Origin: Saturnia japonica
Lineage: Eukaryota; Arthropoda; Insecta; Lepidoptera; Saturniidae
Reading direction: 5' to 3'
NCBI GenBank assembly: GCA_033032175.1
Contig: CM065314.1
Location: forward strand, 310,001-374,000
DNA length: 64,000 bases
Below the pieces are notes generated by a model that made no database searches, was not told the DNA's origin, and worked only from the letters and a program-made list of their open reading frames with translations. Numbering within the stretch: position 1 is the first letter of the stretch; the number at the start of each line of letters is the position of its first letter. The position numbers and the translations under genes are program-made. This document shows, in pieces, positions 1 to 11,355 of the stretch.

Positions 1-741
1 GGATATAGAAATAACCACATTTTATCACAAGTTTTGCCATTGTTTTGTTTTTGATTTTGTAATAATATCATAACTGAAAAGAGGTGTTGCCACACTATTG
101 CAGTTATTAAGCTGAATTAAGGGTGCATTCGTACGTTCATCATAACGTACTCTGTTTTGGTCGTTCAGTGATTTAGTTTTTCCAACGGACTGACGTTTAT
201 CGATCTCTGTATTGGTTGTAAACGCATTTCTCTACAGTTTCTCGGGTATTTATTTTATGGTGTTTGGCACTTTATGGCATGACGCGCACGCTTCTTTGTA
301 ACCGTGTCAGGTTCTTGCAGTTGTTATAGAGAAAACCCATAAGAGATAAATGTGAATCGTTAATTAATTATGTCAGGTTCCTCGTTGATGTTTTATTATA
401 GTAAGTAGTCTTTGATCATTGTTGCGTGTGTATGTGTGTGCGTGAGGGAGGGTGCGCGGGAGCAAGTCTCGTCTCGGTCCTCGCGTCTCGCGGCCCGGCC
501 GTCGACCTTGCTTCTCCCGGTTCACGGGTCAGGGTTGCCAATTCCTTTACGCGTTTTTTCTAATAATGCTTTTTACTTATTAAGTTACTAAATATAATCA
601 CGTTTACTGTTTACACATTTATAAAATCTATAACATTTAAAGAAAACTCCATGCACAAATTAAATACCTAACTCATTTTAATATATAAGTACATATATAT
701 ATGTTAGTTAAAGGTAAATGTTGGGTATTTCCATATTGTTG
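1..741. other. unannotated AT-rich sequence with one GC-rich patch
   Basis: No coding frame, RNA gene or recognised repeat is visible. The only structure is a GC- and CpG-rich patch at about 434-535, containing TG/CG-rich runs and a GGCCGTCGAC segment, in otherwise AT-rich sequence. Such patches recur in the window and may be regulatory, but nothing shows what this one does. Confidence 0.4.
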
Positions 742-1015
742 GGTTTTAGGGTTCCGTACCTCAAAAGGAATAAAGAGACCCTCATAGGATGACTTCGTTG
801 TCCGTCTGTCTGTCTGTCTATCTGCCAAGACCCATTTTCTCAGGAAACCATGAAGGTATAAAGTTGAAATTAATATCTGCAACCACTTGGAGCTGTGAAA
901 AATCGAACTTCTAAGTCTACGCAATCTAAAGATATGGCTGTTTATGCTGCATATTTTAACAGTCACAAAGGAAATGAAAACCTATAGGGTACGTCCAATT
1001 GACCTATAATCATGA
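742..1015. repeat. interspersed repeat of the 'GGGTTCCGTACC' type
   Basis: Begins with GGGTTCCGTACCTCAAAAGG, followed by a (TGTC)n-like tract (CCGTCTGTCTGTCTGTC) and an AT-rich body that runs to about 1015. I recognise this start and the following CTGTCTGTC tract from a very common repeat in lepidopteran genomes. The frame open on the minus strand across it (673-966) matches nothing and is not called a gene. Orientation and exact ends are uncertain. Confidence 0.55.
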
Positions 1016-2555
1016 ATTTTTGTCAATAGCACAGATAAAGAAAAAGAATACCGTAAATATGTAAATACATAAACAACAACAAAAAATTTTCGATTACCAA
1101 TTTATTTGCGGTGCTTTCTTCAGTAATGTTACCTAATTATTTTGGTGAATGTGGCTGTACTATTACAGAACCCCCGCGGCCTCGATGCACGAATTCGACT
1201 CGCACTTGTCCGTTTTTTTATTTTATTATGGTGATATATGATTCATATTACATATATGTATGTACCTACATATTATGTAAAGTACAGTAAAATGTACTAA
1301 AATTGTAATATGCTTAGGACATCTCTCTCGATCATTATTTAACTGTTATTTAAGCTGAGCTTGTGCTATAATAATAAAAAAGTTAACATTTATAGATAGG
1401 TATTTAATATGCTTAACACCCAAACACAAATGTTCCTGTCATGGAAAAGCTCGTCATGTGTAGGGATCTAAGCAGCCTCTGAGCCACGAGGCCTGATTAA
1501 AAAATTGAAAAATATATATGTATGCTAAAAACATAAAGTAGTTGTTATTATTTTTTTGAAAATCAAATACCCTATGTAATGTTTCAACGTGTCGTTGTTA
1601 AAGTAAACGTGTGAACCCTACATATACACAATGACGAAGTTTTTTTACTTGTTGTCGTGGAAGCACTCTCCCGCTGAACTATAACGACATGATCCTGCCT
1701 TTTTATACTAAGCGATTATACTGTCTAATGATATGTAACATATCTTCATCCTTGAATGTGTCTTTGGGGTAGTCACATATGCAAGGTAAAGTGTTCCAAG
1801 TAACTATGGTGACGGTGGTGAGTTGGTATACCTACTCGTGTTTGTTCTTGTGGTCGGTTCATACGCTGAACGACTCTTGTGGGAGGAAAACTTTTTACTG
1901 GCAATATTCGTAGTTATATTTGAAATTTTTTCCATCGCTTTATTTATCGACTTATTATGTGTTATTTCAGTGGCCTTTTTCGTCTTTGTTTATCGATCTT
2001 CCCGTTATACGGGGTCGGCGTTCTTGCCATTCGGTTCGTTGTACAACGACATCATTGGGCATTTGGACAGATTTGCCTTTTTTCCTATAGCCATGGAAAA
2101 GCACTTGATTGCTACGTAGTCGATGTCGATGGATCCTTAACGTTACATTCCTTACCATCTTAGAATGCATCATGCGTATAAGAACGTCGTGAAGTTTTCT
2201 TTTTCTTTGAAGTCTTTGTTTTGTTAGCATAGAGTAAAACTGGTCTCACTGAAGTCTTGTAGACCTGGTCTTATCGGCATTTGTGGAAGACACTTGTTAA
2301 TGTGTATACATACTTCTTATTTATTTTATCATCATTTTTTACGATAAATGATGTTACGTATTTGATTTTGTTTACTGTAAGTACGTCTTCATCATCTAAA
2401 TTAACTTGTACGTTTGATATAAAAATACTTATGGGTTCTGTGATTCTATATTGCCTCTGTTGATACGTGATCCATTGAACTCTACAGATTACAAATTTTA
2501 TGCTATTTTACAATTGAAATTCTGTCAAAATAATTTAGTCAAGGTTTGTGTCATA
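1016..2555. other. unannotated sequence
   Basis: Nothing could be assigned. Short frames around 1823-2463 lack a recognisable domain, run on both strands of the same DNA, and have AT-driven composition (mostly F, L, V, I, S). No splice-framed exon pair was evident. Confidence 0.4.
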
Positions 2556-2568
2556 CACGCAAACGTTC

Positions 2569-2623
2569 GCACACACACGCACACATATACATAAAAACAC
2601 ACGCCCACACACACACACACACA
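2569..2623. repeat. imperfect CA/AC microsatellite
   Basis: A run of CA dinucleotides interrupted by CG and ATATACATAAAA, followed by an uninterrupted (CA)n from about 2607. This is a simple sequence repeat. The short frame across it (2546-2734) is an artefact giving alternating H and T. Confidence 0.9.
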
Positions 2624-2736
2624 TTTATCGGTAGTTTATCTCATTTGTTATTTTATTTTGTTCTTTTAATTCGTAGTTTGAGAGTAAGAAATCGTGTATA
2701 CCTAGTTCAGGTGACAGGGTTCAGCCATACTTGATG

Positions 2737-2776
2737 TATTACATTGTATAAAATAAATGATTATGATTATGATTAA
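2737..2776 (+). repeat. likely 3' tail of a non-LTR element, (ATGATT)n
   Basis: A polyadenylation-like AATAAA is followed at once by GATTATGATTATGATTA. Some insect LINEs end in a short (GATTAT)n tail instead of poly(A). Only the tail is recognisable; no RT sequence was seen upstream. The alternative is a chance microsatellite. Confidence 0.35.
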
Positions 2777-3589
2777 GTGGAGTGCTGTGAAATAATGGTG
2801 TTATAATGTGTCACCTTCCGATTAGGTAACAACAAAATTACGATTAAAATTCGATACCACCATTAAATTAACACTTGAATCGACGTATTCTAACAATATG
2901 ACAACCAACCACCTATAAAGCTACCGATAATCTTCTATCAAGAGGATTGCTTGTAGTTGTACGTATAGAGTAAAGAAGAAAAAGATTGCGCTTCTAGTTC
3001 TTGAGTGAATGTCAGTATGCTTATTATAATTGTGTTATTCTTATTATACGAATATTAGTAGAGAGTACATACTGCAAGCGACTAACTACGACAATTTACA
3101 AAACTCATAAAATTAAATATGTATTGTTTTACTGTCTGGCTTGCCGCGTGGATGGCGGCCGCGGGCGAGGCAACCTGACTCGTAACCATCGCGTCGTGTC
3201 TCGAGACGGATTAATATGTACTAGTGATGAAACGAATGTTGGATTGTTCGCATTCGCGAATGCGAATTTTAAATATAGCACGCGAAAATTGTTAGACAGA
3301 TTTGAAATTTCGTTAGCCGAGCCGATTCAGGGTGAATGAAACAAGTTAATTCTCATAAAGTTAATTAAACAAATTGTTTGTTAATGCAACTTTTTTATCC
3401 AAGGTAAAAATTGAAATTTTTCAAAAATCTTTTCAAGAGACTGAAGATTATAATAGATTTTAATGAAAGCGAAGGAGAATTAGAAAATGAAATTCCAAAT
3501 CCTGTAGACGTTTTGATATTTTTTTATTGAATATTTATTGGACATTGATAATGAACAAAACCCTTTTCTTTAACGGAAGGTTAATAGCA

Positions 3590-3765
3590 ATAAATATGGC
3601 ATTCTTTCTTCCGCAGCCAGAGAATATTTGGCTACTTCGTGCACAAGTATGCCCAGTGAAAGGGTTTTTGTGAAGCTGGACTTATTTACATACCTTACCG
3701 AAGCAGGCTGCATGGAGAAAAAGCCTCAAAAATTTTATTTTTAAAGTTGAACATTCATTTACGTC
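3590..3765 (+). pseudogene. hAT transposase C-terminal (dimerisation) remnant
   Basis: Reading the + strand with frame changes gives AAREYLATSCTSMPSERVFV followed by a region resembling the hAT family C-terminal motif (A-x-LATPCTSVPSER-F, then a basic R-L segment and a LFLKxN ending). The first half is the most conserved part of hAT transposases, which is why it is still visible. Frameshifts and stops break it, and no catalytic DDE residues were found, so it is not functional. It lies within the inverted-repeat ends at 3222 and 4883, which independently point to the same superfamily. Confidence 0.65.
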
Positions 3766-3782
3766 AATCTTTTTATTAAAAA

Positions 3783-4160
3783 CTAGCTGTGCCCGTGGCT
3801 TCGCTCACGTGAACTACAGAATGCCCGCGCGAATTTTGCTCCCCCGCTCCCGGCTATTTTAAAGATAAAAATGCTTATTGTGGATGTTCCTTAGAACATA
3901 GACGTATACTCACTCTCTCAGACTTTTTTGTAGGCGTAAACCATTTAAGCGCCCAAATTCATTCACCATGACCAGTTTTTTTTTATTTGTGCGGAATACT
4001 AATCATTTTTCTAAAATAAAAGTGGCCTAAGTTACTCCCTATAAATTCAGCTATCTACCAGTGAAAGTCCCGTATAAATCGGTCCAATCGTTTCGGAGAT
4101 TACCCGGAACAAACAGACAGACAAAAATTTTAAAAATGGTTGTTTTGTTATAGGTGTCGT
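3783..4160 (+). repeat. 'AACTAGCTGTGCCCGTGGC' repeat nested in the hAT element
   Basis: Starts AACTAGCTGTGCCCGTGGCT and ends near a CAAACAGACAGACAAAAATT segment preceded by TCGTTTCGGAGATTACC. Both ends match the layout of a common lepidopteran repeat, probably the 3' part of an RTE-like LINE. A second copy lies at 40404-41075. Its position inside the hAT ends means it inserted after the hAT element. The right boundary is approximate. Confidence 0.6.
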
Positions 4161-4948
4161 ATATACTTTCATATGCATTTAGTAACATTACACGCACAAA
4201 AAGAAAATACTTTGTGAAAAAATATATAATTGAAACCAATGAATATTAAAAAGGTACTTTTGTTTAAATCAGAATTAATTATTGTTTTGTTTTCTCTAAA
4301 AAGAAATTTTAACTTTATTTTCAAAAAGTTAACCTAAGTATTCATTATTTTGTATTTGGGTTTATATTTCATTATTCTTAATACTTAGAAGAAAAAAAAA
4401 CACTGGAATGGAAAAGTATAATATAATTACATCCAAAGGTTATATAATAACATTTTCGATATTAAAAGTTTATTGTTTGAAATACCTAGTTGTTTTGTTT
4501 TCAGTAAAAAGAAATTGTTCACTTATAAAAAGTACTGGTTATAATCTGCTAAATAAGTACAAAACTGAAATAATTGTAATAAGACTCATTATACTTAGAT
4601 ATTATTAATTTGATTAGACCTCTCAAGTTCTTTTTTCACAAAAAATATTATAATATAGATTTTTTTTTTAAATAGAATAATAATATATATAACGTAAGTT
4701 AATAAAAAATATAAATCTTATCACTTGTATATCGTTCCATATCCATCCATATATAATTTAATATAATAATATTATTATTTTATATTATTATAATTATTAT
4801 TTAATAATATAATTTTGTAATGCGAATGTAAAAAAATATGCGAATATTCGCGAATGCTATTACGAATATTCGTTACATCACTAATAATCTACAATCATTA
4901 GAGACGATAATACGCTTTTGTTATTTGTAAAACTTCTTGGAATCCTCA

Positions 4949-5240
4949 TCATTAAACATATTAACACATGAGAAGCAAACTTCGGACGTGTATTGCGTGC
5001 ACGGAACTCTGTGAGATTAGGCATGGTTAAAAGTTTATGTGGAGAAAGAGTGCAGAAAGCTAAAATAAATTAATACTGCGAATCCTAACCCGATCAGTGC
5101 CATTGAACTTTTAGACCCCCAAAATATTGACATTGTCATTCAATAAAAAGCGACAGCAAGTGATTTAATATTCATTGTTTAGGTTCATACTGCAAGTGTT
5201 AATAGAAAATAGTCTATGATTAAAAAGTCGGTGACCGTTA
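4949..5240 (+). mobile_element. non-autonomous Helitron-like element, copy 1
   Basis: Related over its whole length to copies at 24710-25046, 33324-33525, 48195-48430 and the split copy at 52452-54986. Shared blocks are a GAAGCAAACTTCGGAC-like start, CGTATTGCGTGCACGGAA, GTGCCATTGAACTT, CCAAAATATTGACATTGTCA and TAGTCTATGATTAAAAAGTC. The best-preserved member (33324) starts TC and ends CTAG between A and T, as Helitrons do. This copy has a degraded 3' hairpin (GTCGGTGACCGTTAG). It has no coding capacity. Confidence 0.6.
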
Positions 5241-5315
5241 GTACAATTGAAAAGCAGAAAAAAAAGAAAGTATTTTGTAATAATGATCCTTCTCGATTTC
5301 GGCTACATCGACTTA

Positions 5316-5560
5316 TTAAATTTTTTAAACGACTTAAAGGTTATCATTTCAAATGTATATATGTAATTATATATTTTTTATGGATGTTTAGCCATAACTT
5401 CTTTGTTTATAAACCGACGATTTAGATGATTCTTTTTTCGTTGGAAAGGGCCCATTTTAATTTCATTATCACTGGACCTTCAACTTCGAAGATACACCCG
5501 AGGGGGAACTCTTCAGAAGCATTGAAGTTGATTTTCTCTAGGATTTCATTTACGTAATTA
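5316..5560 (+). repeat. interspersed repeat 'TTTATGGATGTTTAGCCATAACTT', copy 1
   Basis: Similar to 22597-22860 (+), 21505-21650 (-) and 45786-45880 (+). Shared blocks in order are TTTTTAAACGACTT, TATGGATGTTYAGCCATAAC, GATGATTCTTTT-TTG and CCCATTTTAAT. This layout is a widespread arthropod repeat. No protein is encoded in this copy. Confidence 0.6.
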
Positions 5561-6075
5561 TAAATAATGTTTACAGGCGGATAATTCTTTAATTCGTCTC
5601 GTTTCTTGTCAAGTTCTTGCCTTCGTCTGCTTTCAAAATTATTGACGCTTACGCATAGTTACGCTTTACCGAACCTCTCCACTCAGTCTCCCATTAAAAG
5701 CAATTAATGTTCTATAGCTTCATATGTTTCTTTCTCTCTTTGTAACTGATTAGTTAATCGAGCCCTCGTACGGAGTTTTCTCTACTGCGTTATTCCTTTG
5801 AAGAAAATATTTATAGTTATAACAAAGTGTTCCTCCGTTCTCCGTATAAGAAATGATTTTCAATTAAACATAAGCATTTTAAACATTTGTAAATGCTTTG
5901 CCGTATTTCACAACACATGAACTGTCACAACATGTATTGTATTTGTGTGTTATTACTCCAAGTAACATTCATTCTGATACATTTCAAACGAAAACGTTTT
6001 CTGTGTTTCAGGTAAGCCGAACATTTCTGTTATAATTATCTTCGGTCTATGTGGTAAGTACCAGCAGTAAAAAAA
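5561..6075. other. unannotated sequence holding a possible splice motif
   Basis: No gene or repeat was recognised. The one notable motif, at about 5995-6016, is listed separately. Confidence 0.4.
5993..6017 (+). promoter_or_regulatory. candidate recursive-splicing (zero-length exon) site
   Basis: The sequence CGTTTTCTGTGTTTCAG|GTAAG joins a pyrimidine-rich 3' splice site directly to a 5' splice site, with the junction after 6011. Directly abutting 3' and 5' sites are the hallmark of ratchet points used to remove long introns stepwise in insects such as Drosophila. The motif is seen; its use is inference. A similar motif lies on the same strand at 47084. Confidence 0.3.
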
Positions 6076-6215
6076 TATAGCGGACGGTGCGGTTAGGCGG
6101 GATGGGGGCGCAGTAGGCGCGGTGCAGCGCGGCAGCGGTATACAGTTGATAACGGTCCGTCTGCGACAACTACCTCGCCCCGCGCCCCTCGCCTATATAG
6201 TAACGTGAACAGTAT
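6076..6215 (+). promoter_or_regulatory. GC-rich island with a TATA-like box
   Basis: A strongly GC-rich stretch (GCGGTTAGGCGGGATGGGGG, then CGCCCCGCGCCCCTCGCC) stands out from the AT-rich surroundings and is followed at once by CTATATAG (6193-6200). GC-rich DNA next to a TATA-like box suggests a promoter or enhancer. No downstream open frame or exon could be linked to it, so the role is uncertain. Confidence 0.25.
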
Positions 6216-6724
6216 CGCAACTTGATCGAGAACATTATTTAAATATTTATGTATTTTTTAACATACAAGTAAACAGACATGAATTTGGAACTTTTAATAT
6301 TAACAAATGGAAACACACTGTACTGAAATACATAAATGGAATGGTTTTTTGAACGAGTTCAAGGAAAAGTCTCGGTAAAATATAATTTAAATTTTTATTT
6401 TATAGTTTTAATTCAAATACAAATAGTCTGGCTTCATGTTCACATAACCATGTTGTTTTAGAGCGGTCAGTCCACCTTCTGAGTCAGTTGACCATATACT
6501 GATAACCAGTTACGTAGGGCATCGCGATCACGAGCCTAACTAAAAGAGTACAAGAAACGTGCCTCGTCTCCCCGGGCCATGTTGCACTGGTTTGTACATG
6601 TACTCCAAGATTATTAGTAAGCTATTGTTTATTCAACATTGATTCAAAATTTGTTGATATTTTTAATTAATACATTGAAACATAGAACACAGTATCGGAA
6701 ATAATGTGATTCACGTGTTATTAA
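6216..6724. other. unannotated sequence
   Basis: No gene, RNA or repeat family recognised; AT-rich apart from a small CTCGTCTCCCCGGGCC patch near 6565. Confidence 0.4.
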
Positions 6725-7015
6725 ATGGATTTTTATAATTTAGCAGAACCATTTTTATTTCTTCTACATACCGTGCCTCATTTCTTATATCTTTTGGTGT
6801 CAAACCTCCAATTGTTAGTGCGCCATTCCTTGCGTAATTGTATCATTTCCGTTTTTAAACCCATCATCGTCTTGTCTCTTCTAATTGTTCCCCACCATGT
6901 GATTGTTGGCCTACCTTGATTTTTTTTTTCGGATCTATTATGCCCATGTCGGATGTTGTCATATGCTCTACACCACGGCGCATAACATGGTTATATTTCG
7001 TCATGAATCTTTATT
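6725..7015 (-). pseudogene. RTE-like LINE ORF C-terminal remnant
   Basis: Reading the minus strand across about 7010-6740 gives NHVMRRGVEHM, then GRPTITWWGTIRRDKTMMG, then a TEMIQLRKEWRTN stretch. The order 'HVMRR ... GRP-x-x-W-x-D/T ... W' is typical of the tail of RTE-type LINE polyproteins downstream of the reverse transcriptase (compare 44015-44640). Breaks and the lack of RT motifs show a dead fragment. The match is weak and from memory. Confidence 0.4.
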
Positions 7016-8640
7016 AGTTTAAATGTTCCTCGAATTTACTTATTCCTGACTTATCCTTAAGAGTATCACTCAGAATCATTTTTGTTAAAAACGTTAAATT
7101 TTGACCGAGAACTGTATAATTAATCTAATTGGATCAATTATGGATTTAAAAAATCTAATTTTATTTATAAATTTATAATTGTTTAAGTAAATAACAGTTC
7201 TAATGACACCGCTTTGACAATGGAATTACCAGAATTAATAACTTCAACGTATATACATTATTAATTTTCCTTACTATAATTATTATTGTGATATATACAT
7301 AGAGTATTCATTTCCAAAACGGATATTATAACTTAAGGAAAAATAATATAATACAAAGGAATTTATAGTCTTGTTGAATTATTAAACAATGCGTAACCAG
7401 TACATATCGGGATGCCCTATGAACAATTATTTTGCTTAGAATGTTGTTTCCATGAATTTATTCAAATATGTACCTATAGTAGTTATACTATGTGGATTTC
7501 CGTGGCCACTTCAATATTCAAGTTACAGCTGACGCTTTACAGATTATGTAGAAATAAGAATATCGAGAGAACATCAGTACCTACGTAAAGGTCAGACGCG
7601 AGGTGGGACCTTCCAGCGTGACATTTTCGATTTATAAAATTACCCGTGTAATACGCGTGACATTCTCCTCGCCACGCTTGCATCCGCGCCTTTGCAATGA
7701 CATGATGTACTCTTCTCTTTTGTAACATTATGTTCTATCTCCATCGAGACTCCACTGTATGAATATGGATACCCTAGATATTTTATTATTTCTTTAAAAG
7801 TAGTCACCGGTCGCTAAGAACCAATCAGAACTGTTTTTTATTTGCAGTGATGTTGCACTTACAAATATAAAAAATTACGTTAATATTAATTTAAAATTAC
7901 ACAATAAAAACAGTTGAAACTGTTGTAAACTGTTGAAAACTTGGTGTTGTCTCGTCGAAGGTCATCAACGGACAAAGTGCCGTACTGTGTCCCTCACTTT
8001 AATAGACACTGTAATTGTTAAAGTTAGTTCAAAAGTGCGTTGAATTAACGTATTTATTACGTTAATGGCTGCATTAAGCTCTACTCAGTTGACTGAGTTA
8101 GGCGCGCCTCGGTCTGTTCCAGAGGCATGACATCGTAACGAATCTTACAATGCTATAAAACCTATCTAATGGTTTTTAGACAAAATTTAGAATTTGAGAC
8201 TGCAATATGGATAACATCACAACGTGACGTCATAGACCTTTTGAAATATTATTATAGCTAGGATTAGTTAATTGTTAGAGCTACACACAATACTTCGCTG
8301 TGTAACCTTTTGGATATAACTTAATTATGTAATTCAATTCCTACATCAGTAAAATTCTTTTTGGATTTGATTGCCCTTTACGTGTATTTTACTTGATCGT
8401 CAATTTTGGTCTATCCTGATTTGTTGTGTCCACAGGATTGTTCAACAATCAGTTATAATATACCTTCTCCTGAACTATTTACAAGTAAATATGAATTGGT
8501 TTGGAACATGGTTTCTTTACTTAATGTCACTGTGGTATGTTACTATTATTATACAAATGTGTTAGTTGCGATCGGTTTACTGAGCGATGACAGAGTTACT
8601 CGTTGTGAGGTTTTATATTCTCATAACACTATTGTGAGTT
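7016..8640. other. unannotated AT-rich sequence
   Basis: No gene was found. Small structures: an inverted repeat at 8044-8066 (ATTAACGTA, 5-nt spacer, TACGTTAAT), a short hairpin at 8083-8098 (ACTCAG/CTGAGT), and a palindromic TGACGTCA at 8225-8232, the sequence bound by CREB/ATF-type bZIP proteins. Any regulatory role is inference. Confidence 0.4.
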
Positions 8641-8745
8641 GCGTTGCGCTACCTGCTTTGCCGGGCTGCACCGCATCGTGTCGCGCCGCGCCGCGCCGTG
8701 GTGTCGGAGTCGCCCGCCGCCCTCGTCACCCGCATCCTTCCTTTC
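8641..8745. promoter_or_regulatory. GC-rich island (CGCGCCGCGCCGCGCCG)
   Basis: About 100 bp rich in CpG with a (CGCGC)n core. Frames open through it on the + strand (to 8759) give C/R/P-rich peptide from composition only. Possibly regulatory; no promoter elements were recognised. Confidence 0.25.
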
Positions 8746-10510
8746 ATATGAATCATTAGTTAAATATCTTGAGGTCGACTAATGTTGCCTGCCAGAACTG
8801 GATCTATTATAACTTGATGGTTTTCTGTACCACGGTCCAATTAAAGATTCAACATGTACTAAGTTCATAAAAACAAACTAAGAATTATGAGACTCTTCAA
8901 TTTTATTATTGGTCGTGGTTCTGTGCTTTCGTGAGTGGCGAATGCCGTTAGATTTTGTAGGCGCTAAAAGGATGAATTTTATTTTGATTAGATCCGTATC
9001 ATTGTGATTATTTAGGAAACCAAATTAGATTTGGATTCGCTGGGTGTAGTGTCTTAATGTGCCCATATTAGCAGCGTTTCGGTTCTCGTTGCGAGTTAGC
9101 AACTTTGTGCGATTTGTTCTTATGATTGTCACGTTGCCTGTAGCACGTAACTCGTTACGGTACCGACTATAGGTAGGTACTAATGTGTGAATTCGAACAG
9201 TGCTAGTGACCTCACAGCTCAACTCAACATGCGGTGCATTAGCACCTGCCGTAAACAAACTAAACTTCCATATGGATGTAGAGTCTGGTCTAATATACTG
9301 ATTTAGATTTAAATATAAAATTTAGAAGCGGCGATTTTGTACTTTTAGTAAGTTACGTTTCTTCATACAGAAATAATTACTGTCTATGTATGTTTAACCC
9401 AGCTTCTACGATTTACGAATTACTTAAATTTCAAATAAAAGACTTGCCTTAAAAATAAAGTCTCATTCTGGTAGAAGTATTTAGTTATCATGATATGAAG
9501 AACATAATTAAAATTATTATAATATTGATATAAGATCGATTGTTATCTTTGATATTAATTATAAACTATAAATCTTTTTAGTACATATTCGTCACTACTA
9601 ATATTTTTAATGCAAAAGTAAGTTTGTTTCTTCCGTTATCAAGGGCGCTGTTGTACAATCGTGTTTATTTTAATGAATATTATTAAAATAAATTAAAGTC
9701 TTACTGTTGGATATGATATTTTTTGTAAGGCCACACAAAGTTCCGGGTAATACCTAAAAAATCCTAGGTGTAATAAAAAAGTCGTTATTTTTACCGTTTG
9801 ACCACAATCTCACCTGATGCGAAGTGACGATATGGCTGAACACGCTAAACCTAGAAATACTGGTTCTCAAGTGCAGCCGCTGCAACCACTGCCTGTCGAA
9901 ATATTTATAACTTGAGGGTGGTGGATAGCCACGTTGGCATTACAAAATGCTATACCACCATGTAAAAATAGTAATTTTACCCAAATATTTAGGAGTTTAG
10001 TTTAGTTGGTTATTTTACATAAAATAATTTTATTCTTGTTTTAATCGATTCCATCAAAAAATAAGAATACGTTTTAAGCAACAGTACTTTGCCGGACAAT
10101 GTTCGTGAAAATATAAACGCTGTTTGTTGCCGTCTCTCTAGTTAACGTTTTTCTGAACTGAACAGTCACGTACAAAATACATTTATCCGAGTCGTTCATT
10201 CACTTATGGTTAAAGTAAAATGGTTATGCCGAAAAAAGTATAACTTCAAAAATACAAGTTTTATGTAATCACCAATATTTTGAAAGCATTCCTGCATTCC
10301 TTGTGAAGTTTTTTCCTCAAGCTCGCAAGTGACTTCCACATGGCCCAGGCGATGAAGTCCAGTCGGAATGGCCAGGTCAATCACACTGCTGTACTACAAT
10401 TACGGAGCGGGACCCTCTCCGTCTGCCTTATGGCAGAGTAACTCAGGCTTTAGTATAGCCGAGACCATACAATAGGGAAAAAATTATATCGTTTTCTAGA
10501 CCTCTTCTAC
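8746..10510. other. unannotated sequence with a short dispersed repeat
   Basis: No gene was found. At about 9898-9965 the segment 'TATAACTTGAGGGTGGTGGAT ... TATACCACCATG' resembles 30757-30815 ('CAACTTGAGGGTAGC ... CGTACCACCATG'), so both are probably copies of one short dispersed repeat. The rest was not recognised. Confidence 0.4.
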
Positions 10511-10511
10511 A

Positions 10512-10605
10512 GAAGGTGTTCAGAAATTTTAATCCGAGATTGATAGAATGTCGTCAGCACAACGGACATTATCTTAATGGTGTTATTGTAAAAAAATTGA
10601 AATTT
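10512..10605 (+). pseudogene. mariner-like transposase C-terminal relic
   Basis: The + strand reads FRNFNPRLIECRQHNGHYLN followed by GVIVKK. The last residues of the intact transposase at 23442-24521 read NLRFRLEECQQRNGHHLDNI and then IFSK, so the pattern R-x-R-L-E-C-Q-x-x-x-GH-L is shared. Only the last 30 or so codons remain and no inverted repeat was recognised. This is a small relic of a related element, or a chance match helped by low complexity. Confidence 0.4.
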
Positions 10606-11274
10606 GATTCATATTCAATTATATTTTGACAATAAATAGTTTTAAAACAACCACTTATCCTATTTTTGTTGTTTGCCTTGAAATAATTGGATATTTATGA
10701 GACACCAGTATTGTATGAAATTGTGATTAAAAAGTATCGCAGGTGGCATTTACAAATAACACATTGAACACACTTGCTTCAATATATGAAATAGGTACAA
10801 ACCGTACAAATAGTTGCTGCACACCACCGTCAGTCAGACCATATATCAGGACGAAACAATAGGCACTCTGTGATTAGTATGACTTATGATAAATATTAGA
10901 ACACTATTCCCCCGTTCCCGTTCCTCACGATTTCGTTTGTGTTAAAATTCGACGAAATATCCTCGCGCCGATAGCCCCTTATTTTCGTTCGGTCTGTCGT
11001 TCTTCTTATTTCCCATACTTGCTTACAATTTACCTGACTGCTTCATTGATTTTAGTGAAGTTATAATATCCCTGCTTTAAATTTCCTTACTAAATAGGTT
11101 ATAAAAACTTTTCTAATGTAACTAGTAGTTCCAGAGTTGAGCGCGTTCGAACGAATAATTAAACAATCTTTTGAATTTTATAATATTAAGTATCGATCAG
11201 ATTAGTCTATTAGCTTTCTCTATATTTGATAATAACTCAGTATCGAGATAGATATCTGTTGATATAGTTTTCGC

Positions 11275-11355
11275 AATCGGTTCCCTCGCGTCGCGGCACT
11301 CGCGGCTCTCGTGGTGTCAGCTAGGCACGGCTTGGCCGGGCACGGAGCAGGCTGC
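11275..11355. promoter_or_regulatory. GC-rich island
   Basis: CCCTCGCGTCGCGGCACTCG and GGCTTGGCCGGGCACGG lie in AT-rich DNA. Compositionally like the other islands. No coding frame passes through it with a recognisable product. Confidence 0.2.

Larger units (their letters stand above)
3222..4883 (+). mobile_element. decayed hAT DNA transposon, carrying a nested repeat
   Basis: The ends form degenerate inverted repeats. The left end reads TAGTGATGAAACGAATGTT and the right end, reverse-complemented, reads TAGTGATGTAACGAATATTC; both then carry a CGCATTCGCGAAT-type motif. TAGTGATG is a usual hAT terminus. Inside, about 3585-3765 translates with breaks to a hAT C-terminal dimerisation region: an SAAREYLATSCTSMPSERVF stretch, then a GL/IYIP-like and KI-LF-KLN pattern. 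The rest of the transposase is unrecognisable and full of stops. No clean 8-bp target duplication flanks it (ATATGTAC against ATAATCTA), so the insertion is old. A different repeat interrupts it at about 3783. Confidence 0.72.

Noticed and set aside
2569..2623. His/Thr-rich peptide from 2546-2734
   Set aside because: Translation of a CA microsatellite.
8371..8759. Two overlapping frames of 64 and 117 codons
   Set aside because: Overlap in different frames, AT-driven at the start, then pass through a GC-rich island; no domain.
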